From Marinobacter panjinensis (lineage in GTDB: Bacteria > Pseudomonadota > Gammaproteobacteria > Pseudomonadales > Oleiphilaceae), in assembly GCF_005298175.1 (NCBI RefSeq), contig NZ_SZYH01000001.1:434001-498000 (forward strand): a stretch of DNA of 64,000 nt, in the 5' to 3' direction. Of the stretch, positions 8,959 through 17,334 are shown piece after piece. A program made the translations under genes and the position numbers. The notes under the pieces were generated by a model that worked only from the letters and a program-made list of their open reading frames with translations, had not been told where the DNA came from and did no database searches. Position 1 is the first letter of the stretch, and the number at the start of each line of letters is the position of its first letter.

Positions 8959-9613
8959 GTGTTTCCAGACGGTAGCCCATACCTCGGACGGTTGCGATCG
9001 CGTCCCGCCCCAGTTTTTTACGCAAACGGCTGACATAAACCTCAATGGTGTTGCTTTCGATTTCAGCCCCGAAGGCGTAAAGACGATCTTCCAGTTGCGA
9101 TCGCGATAATAGCATTCCGGGTCGGTGGATGAAGCCCTCGAACAGGGCCCACTCCCGAGCAGTAAGTTCCACTGGCTGGCCGTTGCGACTGATGCGGTGA
9201 TCACCAAGATCGACCTCCAGATCACCCACGCGAATCAGCGGGTTCGGGTTGCCTCGGTAACGACGGGCTACCGCGGCCACACGGGCCGACAGCTCGGAAA
9301 GATCAAAGGGTTTTACCAGATAGTCGTCGGCGCCGGCGTTCAGTCCTTCAATCCGGTCAGACACCTGGTCCCTGGCGGTGAGGATGATCACGGGTGTCGA
9401 ATAACCGGCCGTCCTCAGTTTCCTCAAAAAACCGAAGCCATGGCCGTCCGGCAGGATCAAATCAAGCAAAATCAGGTCGTAGGCCGTTGTCTGAATACTC
9501 GCTTCGGCAAAGGCCAGGGTCTGCACCCAGTCCACTGCGTGGCCGTCATCAGCAATCTGATCCCGCACCGCTTCGCCAAGCCCCTCGGTATCCTCAACCA
9601 ACAGTACCCGCAT
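8948..9613 (-). CDS. OmpR-family response regulator
   Basis: The 221-residue protein has an N-terminal receiver domain with the acidic pair VEDTE, the phospho-acceptor Asp51 (LILLDLILPDG), Thr in ILTAR and Lys in VKPFD. A winged-helix Trans_reg_C domain follows (LTAREWALFEGFI, SNTIEVYVSRLRKKLG, TVRGMGYRL). It is the first gene of the RR-HK-AraC operon and is divergent from the ferric-reductase gene. The 142-bp divergent gap holds two tandem TCAGG direct repeats in opposite orientation, which is what an OmpR-family dimer would bind. The same repeat occurs again ahead of the PepSY gene, so this regulator probably controls its own operon and the electron-transfer cluster. Confidence 0.95.
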   Translation of the reverse strand: MRVLLVEDTEGLGEAVRDQIADDGHAVDWVQTLAFAEASIQTTAYDLILLDLILPDGHGFGFLRKLRTAGYSTPVIILTARDQVSDRIEGLNAGADDYLVKPFDLSELSARVAAVARRYRGNPNPLIRVGDLEVDLGDHRISRNGQPVELTAREWALFEGFIHRPGMLLSRSQLEDRLYAFGAEIESNTIEVYVSRLRKKLGRDAIATVRGMGYRLETHDQ

Positions 9614-9657
9614 AGTTCACCTCTGATCCAGCCCTGGGAGAAAGATACTACAGCCGG

Positions 9658-9704
9658 AACCTGACAGCTGCCTGAATGGCTGACCTTCAGGTGGCTGTCA
9701 GGTT
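9658..9704. promoter_or_regulatory. Palindromic operator with divergent tandem CCTGA/TCAGG repeats
   Basis: An imperfect 47-bp palindrome sits between the response-regulator and ferric-reductase genes. Outer arms AACCTGACAGC and GCTGTCAGGTT pair perfectly, as do inner arms CCTGAA and TTCAGG. Read as direct repeats, CCTGA occurs at 9660 and 9671 and TCAGG at 9687 and 9698, each pair 11 bp apart. That is the spacing expected for a head-to-tail dimer of an OmpR-family regulator, here arranged once for each divergent promoter. The assignment to the adjacent regulator is inference. Confidence 0.7.
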
Positions 9705-9755
9705 CGGGAGATAGCCTTATCTCAATTATTTCAGCTGCCTTTCGGAGGAGAAGTC

Positions 9756-10394
9756 ATGATCCGGATCATTTTACCTTTTATTATCCTGGTTTCCGGCCTC
9801 TGGGCCTGGAATCTGGCGGCAGGCCCAGAGGCCGGTTCCCCCTGGGGCGTTTATAACCAGAGCCTGTTACTCAGCGGGTGGTTGGCCATCGCCTTGATGT
9901 CGCTGGCCATGATGCTGGCGCTGCGACCCGCCTGGCTGGAACGACCGCTGGGCGGGCTGGACAAAATCTATCACACCCATAAATGGGCCGGCATTCTCGC
10001 CGTGGTATTCGCCGCTGCCCACTGGCTGATTGAAACGGGTGACGACGTAATCGAGTCGATTTTCGGCGAAGCCGGTGAGCATGAGCCGCATTATTCCGGG
10101 TTTATAGACACCATGCGCGATGCTGCCGAAGACATTGGCGAGTTCGCCATTTATCTGTTGTTCGCCATGTTGCTGATTACCCTGTGGCGCAAGTTCCCCT
10201 ACAAATACTGGCGCTACCTGCATCGGGTTATGCCCGCGCTTTACCTGTTGCTTGCCTTCCATGCAGCCTGGCTCGCTCCGTTGCAATGGTGGCGGCAGCC
10301 CATTGGTATGCTGCTGGCCGTCCTCCTTCTGGGCGGTAGCATCGTCAGCGGGCTTTCGCTGGCAGGGGCACATTCCTCTGTCGCGATTCCATAA
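9756..10394 (+). CDS. Ferric-reductase-like transmembrane b-type cytochrome (no flavin domain)
   Basis: The 212-residue protein has about six hydrophobic helices and the histidine pattern of ferric-reductase/NOX-like haem b proteins: HTHKWAGIL plus AAHWL, and YLHRVMPALYLLLAFHAAW. It ends after the last membrane helix. The FAD/NAD(P) half that normally makes these enzymes about 430-450 residues is absent, and the stop is followed by non-coding sequence rather than a displaced flavin domain. A strong ribosome site (GGAGGAG) precedes the ATG. The reductase half may be supplied by the flavoprotein encoded at 11433, making this a split electron-transfer chain across the inner membrane. An MsrQ-like role is the main alternative, but no MsrP is nearby. 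Confidence 0.85.
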   Translation: MIRIILPFIILVSGLWAWNLAAGPEAGSPWGVYNQSLLLSGWLAIALMSLAMMLALRPAWLERPLGGLDKIYHTHKWAGILAVVFAAAHWLIETGDDVIESIFGEAGEHEPHYSGFIDTMRDAAEDIGEFAIYLLFAMLLITLWRKFPYKYWRYLHRVMPALYLLLAFHAAWLAPLQWWRQPIGMLLAVLLLGGSIVSGLSLAGAHSSVAIP

Positions 10395-10441
10395 GGAAGC
10401 GTTTCAGTTTCGCTGATCTTTGCGGAGCAAGGCCGGGCGCG

Positions 10442-10458
10442 TTCAGGCCAGTGTCAGG
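10442..10458 (+). promoter_or_regulatory. Second copy of the TCAGG tandem operator
   Basis: TTCAGG-N4-TGTCAGG occurs here, matching the half-operator at 9686-9702 (TTCAGG-N4-TGTCAGG) with the same 11-bp repeat spacing. It lies about 45 bp ahead of the PepSY gene start. It therefore looks like a second binding site for the adjacent OmpR-type regulator, placing the PepSY-DUF2271-flavoprotein genes in the same regulon. Confidence 0.6.
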
Positions 10459-10503
10459 TAAACCTCATAGAGTGTTGATCGTGGATTCAACAGGAGACAT
10501 CCC

Positions 10504-10908
10504 ATGAAAACCAAACCCGTGATTTTAAGCCTCACTTTCTTGCTACTGAGCGCACCACTGCTGGCCGACGATGACTGTGATGACCCGGTGGCCAATTGGC
10601 AGCCGCGGGAGAACCTGCGCCAGAAACTGGAAGCTGATGGATGGACGGTTTATCGCATCAAGGTGGATGACGGTTGTTATGAAGTAAAGGGCCTGGCTCC
10701 CCAGGGATTCCGTGCAGAGGCGTCTTTTGCACCTGCCTCCCTGAATCTGATGGAACTGGAGCGGGAAGAAGACGATGACGATGATGATGATGAAGATGAC
10801 GATGGCAGATACCGCAACCAGACGCGCGATGCTGCGCAGGGCAATGGCCAGGGGCCGGTTCCAGGCAACGGCATTGTCAAGGGTCGCCCCAGCGTAACCG
10901 TGGAGTAA
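10504..10908 (+). CDS. Exported PepSY-domain protein with acidic tail
   Basis: The 134-residue protein starts with a signal peptide (cleavage likely after PLLA), giving a mature protein beginning DDDCDDPV. The core ENLRQKLEADGWTVYRIKVDDGCYEVKGLAPQGFRAEASFAP is a PepSY-like fold with two cysteines. An almost uninterrupted run of about a dozen Asp/Glu residues follows near position 90-100, then a short polar tail. PepSY proteins of this size are often found with PepSY-TM flavoproteins and haem-b proteins, as here. The acidic run could bind divalent metal, but that is only inference. Confidence 0.85.
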   Translation: MKTKPVILSLTFLLLSAPLLADDDCDDPVANWQPRENLRQKLEADGWTVYRIKVDDGCYEVKGLAPQGFRAEASFAPASLNLMELEREEDDDDDDDEDDDGRYRNQTRDAAQGNGQGPVPGNGIVKGRPSVTVE

Positions 10909-10938
10909 CCCGTCGATTCTTTTTACCGGAGAGACTGT

Positions 10939-11409
10939 ATGAAAAAGATTCTATTTGCTCTTGGCCTGGCGATAGCACTTGCTGTGCCCACTGTTGCGCA
11001 GGCTCGTGAAGTGACGTTCACAACCGAATTACTCGACTACGGTGGCGATGGTGCCTACCTGGCGCTTTACCTCACGGATGCTGCCGGCAAATACCAGGGC
11101 ACTCTATGGGTTGCAGGTAAAAAAACCAAGTACTACAAGCACCTGAGCGGTTGGGCCCGTGGCAGTAGGCTGAACCCGGCCGAGTACGATGGCCTGACCG
11201 GTGCCAGCATAACCAGTGGGCGCACCCTGAAAATCACTCTGGACCTGGAAGACGCCCTGGTCGACACCGGCTACGAAATTCGGGTCGACACCTCCGTTGA
11301 AGATATGCGGGATAACCGGGCGGATATCGCCCTGCCACTGACCAGCGAAGGCGCCGGGAAAGCGGTAGCCGGGCGTGGTTATGTTCGCTCATTCCGTTAC
11401 GATTTTTGA
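10939..11409 (+). CDS. Periplasmic DUF2271 protein
   Basis: The 156-residue protein has a signal peptide (IALAVPTVAQA) and then the pattern typical of DUF2271: VTFTTELLDYGGDGAYLALYLTDAAGKYQGTLWVAG, KYYKHLSGW and DGLTGASITSGRTLKI. The last segment resembles FMN-attachment sequences (DxxTGASI/S-type threonine) seen in flavinylated periplasmic proteins, so covalent FMN is possible. No ApbE flavin transferase gene is in the window. It lies 30 bp after the PepSY gene and 23 bp before the flavoprotein gene, so all three are probably cotranscribed. Confidence 0.87.
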   Translation: MKKILFALGLAIALAVPTVAQAREVTFTTELLDYGGDGAYLALYLTDAAGKYQGTLWVAGKKTKYYKHLSGWARGSRLNPAEYDGLTGASITSGRTLKITLDLEDALVDTGYEIRVDTSVEDMRDNRADIALPLTSEGAGKAVAGRGYVRSFRYDF

Positions 11410-11432
11410 TCGGCTGGCAAGGAGCTTAGGCG

Positions 11433-13652
11433 ATGGTGCGACAATTGCACGGGTTACCCGGCCTGGTGGCGGCAGTGTTCCTGATCACGACAGCAATCAC
11501 CGCGGCGGTTCTGGCCCTGGCGCCCGCCATGGACAGGGCAGCAGCAGTGATCCCGCCTGCTGGCGAGGTGAATGTGGCGGAGCTGGCAGGACGGGTTGTG
11601 GCCCATTACCCGGGAACCGAACAAATTGAGCGTGGCTCTTCCGGCGGAGTGATCGTTTATTACAGCCGCGACGGCCAGCCCGGAGCTGACCTGGTCAATC
11701 CCTTGACCGGTGAGGGCATTGCGCCCTACGAGCCATCCGCTTTTTTCACCTGGATCAAGGATCTGCATCGCGCGTTTCTGCTGGATGACACCGGCCGGGC
11801 GATGGCCGGGATGATGGCCGCCTTGATGGTGCTTCTGTGCATCACCGGAATTCTTATGCTGGCCCGTCGGACAGGTGGTTGGGCGGCCTTGTTACGGCCG
11901 TTCGCAGGTTCCGGGAACAAACGTGTTCATTCGGAACTGGCACGGTTTGCCGTTCTCGGGTTGCTGCTGTCGGCATTGACCGGGAGCTATATGTCGGCGC
12001 AGCGCTTTGGGTTGCTGCCCGAAACTTTCGAAACCGGGCCGGCTTTCCCTGCTGAAGTTTCCGGCGGACAACCGGCTCCAGTGGCCAATCTGAGCGCCCT
12101 CTCGGAGGTTGATCTCAGCGAATTGCGGGAACTGGTGTTTCCCTATCCGGATGACCCCCGGGATGTCTATTCCCTGACAACCAGCAGTGGCTCCGGATTT
12201 GTTGATCAGGCGACCGGTGAACTGCTGAAGTACCAGCCTCGCTCTGAAAGTAGCGTGTTCCAGCAGTGGGTGGTCAGTTTGCATACCGGAGAGGGCCTGT
12301 GGTGGCTGGGCCTGATTCTTGGAGCTGCGGCGCTGACTGTGCCGGTGCTCTCGGTGACCGGGATAGGCATCTGGTGGCGCCGCCGGTCTTCCGAGCATCT
12401 TCCGGACAATGTCACTGTCTCTCAGGCGGATACCATTATCCTCGTGGGTTCTGAAGGTAATGCCACCTGGGGCTTTGCCCGGGAACTCCACGCCAGCCTG
12501 AACAAGGCCGGTTTCAGGGTGCATTGCAGCGAGATGAACGCATTGACTGGTCATTATCCTCAGGCCTCCATGCTGTTTGTACTGACCTCCACCTATGGTG
12601 ATGGCGACGCGCCGACGTCTGCTCGGCGGTTTATGGCCAGGCTCGGTGACTTCAGGGCCAGGGAAACTCTGAAATACGCGGTGCTGGGGTTTGGCGACAG
12701 CCAGTTTCCGAACTTCTGTCAGTTTGCATTGGACGTGGATGCGGCGCTCGCCAGAAAAGGGCTGACTCGTCTGCATGGCATTGAGCTGATCAATCGGTGT
12801 TCTGCTTCGCAATTCAGTCAGTGGGGAGACACGATTGGTGAGCTAATTGGGGCTCCGCTTTCGCTGACCTACGATCCGTTGCCGCCGCCCCCGGTAAAGC
12901 TGGAGCTGGTAGAACGGGCGGATTACGGGCTCGCAGTGCAGGCGCCTACCAGCATCCTGCGTTTCAAGGCAGCAGAGCAGGGCGGTCGGAGGCTGAAGTT
13001 TCTCCCCCGAGCTCCCCAAACGTTGCCGTCATTCGAGGCGGGCGACCTGCTCGGCGTGATGCCGCCACATGGACAAGCTGCACGATTCTACTCCCTGGCA
13101 TCTTCTGTGACGGACGGTGTCCTGGAAATATGTGTCCGCAAACAACCCGGTGGTCTTTGCTCCGGATATTTGCACCAGCTCAGGCCGGGGGATCATATTG
13201 ATGGCTTTGTCCGCCCTAATCCGGGCTTCCGGCCAGCCACTGGTAATACCCCGGTTATCCTGATCGGAGCCGGTGCAGGGATTGGCCCGCTGACCGGATT
13301 TATCCGGAAAAATACCGGACGTCATCCTATGTATCTTTACTGGGGTGGACGCAGCTCGCAGTCGGATTTTCTCTACCAGCCCGAATTGGGGCGCTACCTT
13401 GAAGACCAGCGTCTGACAGGGCTGAACACGGCGTTCTCGCGATCTGACGAATGTGCCTATGTTCAAGACAAGCTCAGGCAAGATCAGGTCGCTGTACGCC
13501 AGATGGTTGAGAAGGGGGCACAGATTCTGGTCTGTGGCGGCAGGGGCATGGCAGTTGCGGTAAAACAGGTCATTGAAGACATTCTCGAGCCACTGCGCAC
13601 TGATGTGGAGACGCTTCGAGCAGAGGGGCGGTATCTGGAGGATGTTTACTGA
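11433..13652 (+). CDS. PepSY-TM / flavodoxin / FAD-NAD(P) reductase fusion
   Basis: The 739-residue protein begins with a PepSY-associated membrane module: four hydrophobic helices (VAAVFLITTAITAAVLALAP; MAGMMAALMVLLCITGILML; a helix after ELARFAVLGLLLSAL; LGLILGAAALTVPVLSVTGIGIWW) with periplasmic PepSY stretches between them. A flavodoxin-like FMN domain follows from about residue 330 (IILVGSEGNATWGFARELH, STYGDGDAPTSARRF, GFGDSQFPNF). A ferredoxin-NADP reductase-like module ends it (RFYSLASS, GGLCSGYLHQL, IGAGAGIGPLTGFI, CGGRGMA). It resembles sulfite-reductase/CPR-type diflavin reductases anchored by a PepSY-TM unit. It likely moves electrons from NAD(P)H through FAD and FMN to a membrane or periplasmic acceptor; the haem-b protein at 9756 is the obvious candidate. 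Confidence 0.92.
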   Translation: MVRQLHGLPGLVAAVFLITTAITAAVLALAPAMDRAAAVIPPAGEVNVAELAGRVVAHYPGTEQIERGSSGGVIVYYSRDGQPGADLVNPLTGEGIAPYEPSAFFTWIKDLHRAFLLDDTGRAMAGMMAALMVLLCITGILMLARRTGGWAALLRPFAGSGNKRVHSELARFAVLGLLLSALTGSYMSAQRFGLLPETFETGPAFPAEVSGGQPAPVANLSALSEVDLSELRELVFPYPDDPRDVYSLTTSSGSGFVDQATGELLKYQPRSESSVFQQWVVSLHTGEGLWWLGLILGAAALTVPVLSVTGIGIWWRRRSSEHLPDNVTVSQADTIILVGSEGNATWGFARELHASLNKAGFRVHCSEMNALTGHYPQASMLFVLTSTYGDGDAPTSARRFMARLGDFRARETLKYAVLGFGDSQFPNFCQFALDVDAALARKGLTRLHGIELINRCSASQFSQWGDTIGELIGAPLSLTYDPLPPPPVKLELVERADYGLAVQAPTSILRFKAAEQGGRRLKFLPRAPQTLPSFEAGDLLGVMPPHGQAARFYSLASSVTDGVLEICVRKQPGGLCSGYLHQLRPGDHIDGFVRPNPGFRPATGNTPVILIGAGAGIGPLTGFIRKNTGRHPMYLYWGGRSSQSDFLYQPELGRYLEDQRLTGLNTAFSRSDECAYVQDKLRQDQVAVRQMVEKGAQILVCGGRGMAVAVKQVIEDILEPLRTDVETLRAEGRYLEDVY

Positions 13653-13696
13653 GTATGCAAACATACCCCGGTCCCGCCGAAACAAGGAAATCTCTA

Positions 13697-14758
13697 GTGG
13701 CTATTCGATTGACAGAAATCTTGCGTATAGACCATCCCATTATTCAGGCTCCCATGGCAGGGGTTTCAACACCCAGACTGGCAGCTGCGGTGTCGAACTC
13801 AGGCGCCCTGGGCTCTATAAGCGTCGGCGCAAGTAATCCTCAGGCGGCCAGGGCCATGATTGCTGACACCAGGGCGCTTACGGATAGGTCCTTTAACGTG
13901 AATGTTTTCTGCCACCGTCCCGCCATCTCTGATATTCAACGGGAAAGGCAGTGGCTTGGATATCTTGCCCCGTTTTTTGAAGAGTTTGATGCAGAGCCAC
14001 CTTCCTCCCTGAGAGAGATCTACCAGACGTTTTCCAGTGATTCTGAAATGCTGAAGACACTGGTGGACGAACGCCCGGCCGTTGTCAGTTTCCATTTCGG
14101 GTTGCCGCCGCAGGGGCACATAGAAGCTTTGAAGAAGGCGGGTGTCTTTCTGATCGCAACCGCAACAACAGTGGAGGAGGGCGCACGAATCAAGGCAGCC
14201 GGTATCGACGCCATCGTTGCCCAGGGACTGGAAGCCGGTGGCCACAGGGGAATGTTCAACCCGGAACTTGGGGACCCCGGGATTCTGACGCTGGAGTTGG
14301 TGCAGGCGTTGAAGGCCCGGGTGGATCTGCCGGTTATTGCCGCTGGTGGCATTATGGATGGCAGGGATATCAGTAAAGCCCTGGCTCTTGGTGCGGAGGC
14401 AGCTCAACTGGGTACTGCTTTTGTATTGTGCCCGGAGTCATCAGCCAACGAAGGCTATCGAGACAGATTAAAAACGGTAGAACCTGGAGACACCCAGATC
14501 ACCGCAGCCATCTCCGGAAGACCTGCCAGAGGTATTATTAACCGCATGCATCGGGAGATAGGCGCTTCAACCGCCCCAAGGCTTCCGGACTATCCGATTG
14601 CCTACGATGCTGCTAAAGCACTGCACGGCGTTGCAAGCGCAAAGGGTAGCGATGATTTTGCAGCTCATTGGGCCGGACAGGGGGCGAGCCGAGCAAGGGA
14701 AATGGCGGCAGCGGATCTGATTGAAGTGTTGGTGAGTGAGATGCACGGGAACGCTTGA
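13697..14758 (+). CDS. Nitronate monooxygenase family flavoprotein
   Basis: The (beta/alpha)8 FMN protein of about 353 residues has IIQAPMAGVSTPRLAAAVSNSGALGSI at the N-terminus, FHFGLPP, VAQGLEAGGHRG (the family's catalytic-region His), VIAAGGIMDGRDI and LGAEAAQLGTAFV. These are class I nitronate monooxygenase signatures. The enzyme oxidises nitronates such as propionate 3-nitronate. I prefer the GTG at 13697 (AGGAA eight bases upstream) because the protein then starts just before the conserved first strand. An ATG at 13655, two bases after the preceding stop, would add 14 residues. It may belong to the same transcript as the flavoprotein gene. Confidence 0.9.
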   Translation: MAIRLTEILRIDHPIIQAPMAGVSTPRLAAAVSNSGALGSISVGASNPQAARAMIADTRALTDRSFNVNVFCHRPAISDIQRERQWLGYLAPFFEEFDAEPPSSLREIYQTFSSDSEMLKTLVDERPAVVSFHFGLPPQGHIEALKKAGVFLIATATTVEEGARIKAAGIDAIVAQGLEAGGHRGMFNPELGDPGILTLELVQALKARVDLPVIAAGGIMDGRDISKALALGAEAAQLGTAFVLCPESSANEGYRDRLKTVEPGDTQITAAISGRPARGIINRMHREIGASTAPRLPDYPIAYDAAKALHGVASAKGSDDFAAHWAGQGASRAREMAAADLIEVLVSEMHGNA

Positions 14759-14814
14759 GAGTACCGGGGGAATCGGTCGTCCAGGAAGCCCCTCCTGAGC
14801 TGAATCTCTTCAAT

Positions 14815-16923
14815 TCAAGAGGGCGCTTTCTGGCAGCGTTTTCGTAGCAATGCCTCGAATTCCTCCTGGCGTAGGGGGCGCGAGAACTTAAATCCCTGGG
14901 CGTAGTCGCAGCCGACACGGGAGAGGAATTGCAATTGCTCGTCCGTTTCAACGCCTACTGCAACCACCCGGACGTTTATAACGTGGGCCATAGCGATGAT
15001 GCCCTCCAGTATGGGGTCGACCTCGCCCCCCTGACCAGCGTCCTTGATCAGCTCTCTGTCCAGCTTGACGCTGTCCAACTTGAATTCGTGAAGAGCCAAC
15101 AGGGAAGATGGTTCAATACCAAAACCGTCGATCGCCAGTTTTAGCGGCGAACCCGGTAAACCCAGGCTCTTGACCGGATTGAACCCAGAGGCTCGAAGAT
15201 TGTTGAAAGAGGCCGGGGTGAGTTCCATCATGATCCCGCTTTCATCGCCGCTAGTTTGTGTCAGCCGCTCTCGCCATTGGTCCACAAGGCTTCTTGTCAC
15301 AAAGGAGGCGGGTGATTCGTTGACGCTGATCGAAAGCTCTTGCTCATTCAGCTCGCGCCACCGCAACTGGCAGATCGCTGCCTGTTCCAGTACATAGGCA
15401 GTGATGCTGTCCGTCAGGCCGCTTTGTTCCGTCACGCCGAGAAAGGCGTCCGGAGTCAACAGGCCTTTGCGCGGATGATTCCATCGGAGCAAGGCTTCTG
15501 CCCCGTATATGGCGCCGGTGCGGATGTCGATGATGGGCTGGTAGTAGACCTCCAGCTGGTTATCCCGGAGAGCATCATACAGTTCCCGGCTTAACCGGAT
15601 ATCTTCTGATTCGCTCTTCGCCATCGAAGGCTCGTAAACCAGAACCTGGTGGCCTCCCTGTTCTTTGGCGCCGTACATGGCCTGGTCGGCATTGTGCATC
15701 AGTTGGTCGATATCCTTGCCGTCGTCGGGGAAAACGGTCAAGCCGATGCTGCCGGAAATGTGTATCCGGTGGGAGTCCACCTCAAACGCCTGTTCCAGAC
15801 TTCTCAGAAAGGCCTTCGCCGCTTCCTCCGCACCCTTCCTGTCGGTTTCCTTTAGGATCAGGGTGAATTCGTCTCCACCGAGGCGGGCCACGGTGTCCAT
15901 GGCCCGCACTACAGTACTCATGCGTTCGGCCACTTGCGTCAGAAGTCGGTCACCGGCCTTGTGGCCGAGCTGGTCGTTAGCCTGCTTAAAGCGGTCGAGG
16001 TCGATGAATAGCAGGGCAAAGGAACTGCCCATTCGTTCAGCCTCCAGCAGGGTCTGCTCAAGCCGATCCAGGAACAGCCGCCGATTGGGGAGGCCGGTGA
16101 GCAAATCAAAATTGGCACTTCGCCAGACCTGGTATTCAGCCTGTTTACGCTCAGTAATGTCCCGTGAGGTTTTGACGACAGCTTCAACCTCGTTCTGGTC
16201 GTTACTGACCGGGACCAATTGGCAATCGAGATATACCTCGCGACCAGACGGATAACAGTGATGATATTCCCTGAGCTGAGTCTGACCGGTAGAAACGGCT
16301 TTGGTGATCGCGTCGTGCAACCCTGTGGCCAGGTCCAGAGCCAACTCCCGTGGGGTTTTACCAATAACCTCCCGGTGCGGCATATTGACCAGATCGGCCA
16401 TCGCGGTATTGATAAACAGGTACTTGCCAGCGGGGTCGAATATCGCGGCGGGGTCCGGAGAGGCTTTCAGCAGAGTTTCGATCAGGCGTGTTTCCTGTTC
16501 TTTGAGGGCTGAGAAGCTGGACACGGAATTGGCAATCAAATGGTCGATGGACTGGTTGAACCGCACCAATTCATCGATGTCCTTTGGGGTGAGGCTCTGC
16601 TGTTCATCACTCCAGACCTCGGTAACCCTGGCCCGCAGGGCGCGGAATTCCTGAACCATCTGAAACATCGAAAGACCTTGTTCGACACGATCCATGGCAT
16701 GGGCTGACGAAGCGGGAGCTTTGCCTAGCGCCTTGCGGGCCGACTCGTCCCTGGTCTGGGGGGAATCGAGGTCTCGGTGTATGTACTCCAGCATCGAGCG
16801 AGCATGGTCCCTGAGAGCGGGGCTGTCTTCGCCCTTCAATTGCGGGGCGATTTTCAGAGCGGCTTCTTCCCAGTCTTCGAGCAGTTGCTCCATTCTCGTG
16901 TGGATGAATTGGACCAGCTTCAT
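14815..16923 (-). CDS. PAS-GGDEF-EAL protein with degenerate EAL domain
   Basis: The 702-residue protein opens with about 150 helical residues resembling RsbR/histidine-kinase-associated sensor regions. A PAS domain follows (LLKASPDPAAIFDPAGKYL... TSRDITERKQAE), then GGDEF with an intact ARLGGDEF, then EAL. The EAL domain keeps EALLRW, an Asn (SVNES) and the late VGVETDEQ. However, the metal-binding DDFG motif reads IDGFG, FExTE is reduced to MELTP, and LKID is VKLDR. Phosphodiesterase activity is therefore doubtful, and the domain may bind c-di-GMP or only regulate. The cyclase domain looks intact, with an RAMD inhibitory site. It converges on the nitronate monooxygenase gene. Confidence 0.93.
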   Translation of the reverse strand: MKLVQFIHTRMEQLLEDWEEAALKIAPQLKGEDSPALRDHARSMLEYIHRDLDSPQTRDESARKALGKAPASSAHAMDRVEQGLSMFQMVQEFRALRARVTEVWSDEQQSLTPKDIDELVRFNQSIDHLIANSVSSFSALKEQETRLIETLLKASPDPAAIFDPAGKYLFINTAMADLVNMPHREVIGKTPRELALDLATGLHDAITKAVSTGQTQLREYHHCYPSGREVYLDCQLVPVSNDQNEVEAVVKTSRDITERKQAEYQVWRSANFDLLTGLPNRRLFLDRLEQTLLEAERMGSSFALLFIDLDRFKQANDQLGHKAGDRLLTQVAERMSTVVRAMDTVARLGGDEFTLILKETDRKGAEEAAKAFLRSLEQAFEVDSHRIHISGSIGLTVFPDDGKDIDQLMHNADQAMYGAKEQGGHQVLVYEPSMAKSESEDIRLSRELYDALRDNQLEVYYQPIIDIRTGAIYGAEALLRWNHPRKGLLTPDAFLGVTEQSGLTDSITAYVLEQAAICQLRWRELNEQELSISVNESPASFVTRSLVDQWRERLTQTSGDESGIMMELTPASFNNLRASGFNPVKSLGLPGSPLKLAIDGFGIEPSSLLALHEFKLDSVKLDRELIKDAGQGGEVDPILEGIIAMAHVINVRVVAVGVETDEQLQFLSRVGCDYAQGFKFSRPLRQEEFEALLRKRCQKAPS

Positions 16924-17334
16924 AGCGAGGGGCCTCCTCCGTGATATGGCGGCGCGTACCGAAATGGTTCACAAGCCGTCAACATCCGTGGCCCGTGTAG
17001 CCCGTTAAACGTGGTTTCAGAGCCTATGTCAGGGGTACATGTCGACTATAGTTAGGGTGATTAACCCGGGCAAGCTTACGAACGTGAACAACAGGCAACT
17101 TTAACATAACCCTGTAGCGTGAAAAGCAGACCTGCGACTGGGCCCGCGAGGCGGTCTCCCGGCACGATCAACCCGCACGCACATATTCGCGCCACCGCCC
17201 GGACAGCTCAAACGCGCTGAATTTTGTCTACAATGAATGGACCTACAAGCGAGGAGGCTCTTAAACACCTAAACGAACTCAGAAAGTGGTACATTTTCGA
17301 CATGCCCACGACATTTGGCCAAAGGATCTGCAAG
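16924..17334. other. Intergenic region
   Basis: This stretch separates the divergent GGDEF-EAL gene and the ACT-domain gene. Its right-hand 110 bases could encode an N-terminal extension of the ACT protein. I see no other coding potential or clear structured RNA in it. Promoters for both genes should lie here, but no convincing boxes stand out. Confidence 0.4.

Noticed and set aside
8959..9225. N-terminal extension of the histidine kinase frame
   Set aside because: It overlaps the response regulator gene; the ATG at 8958 gives a standard kinase N-terminus with TM1.
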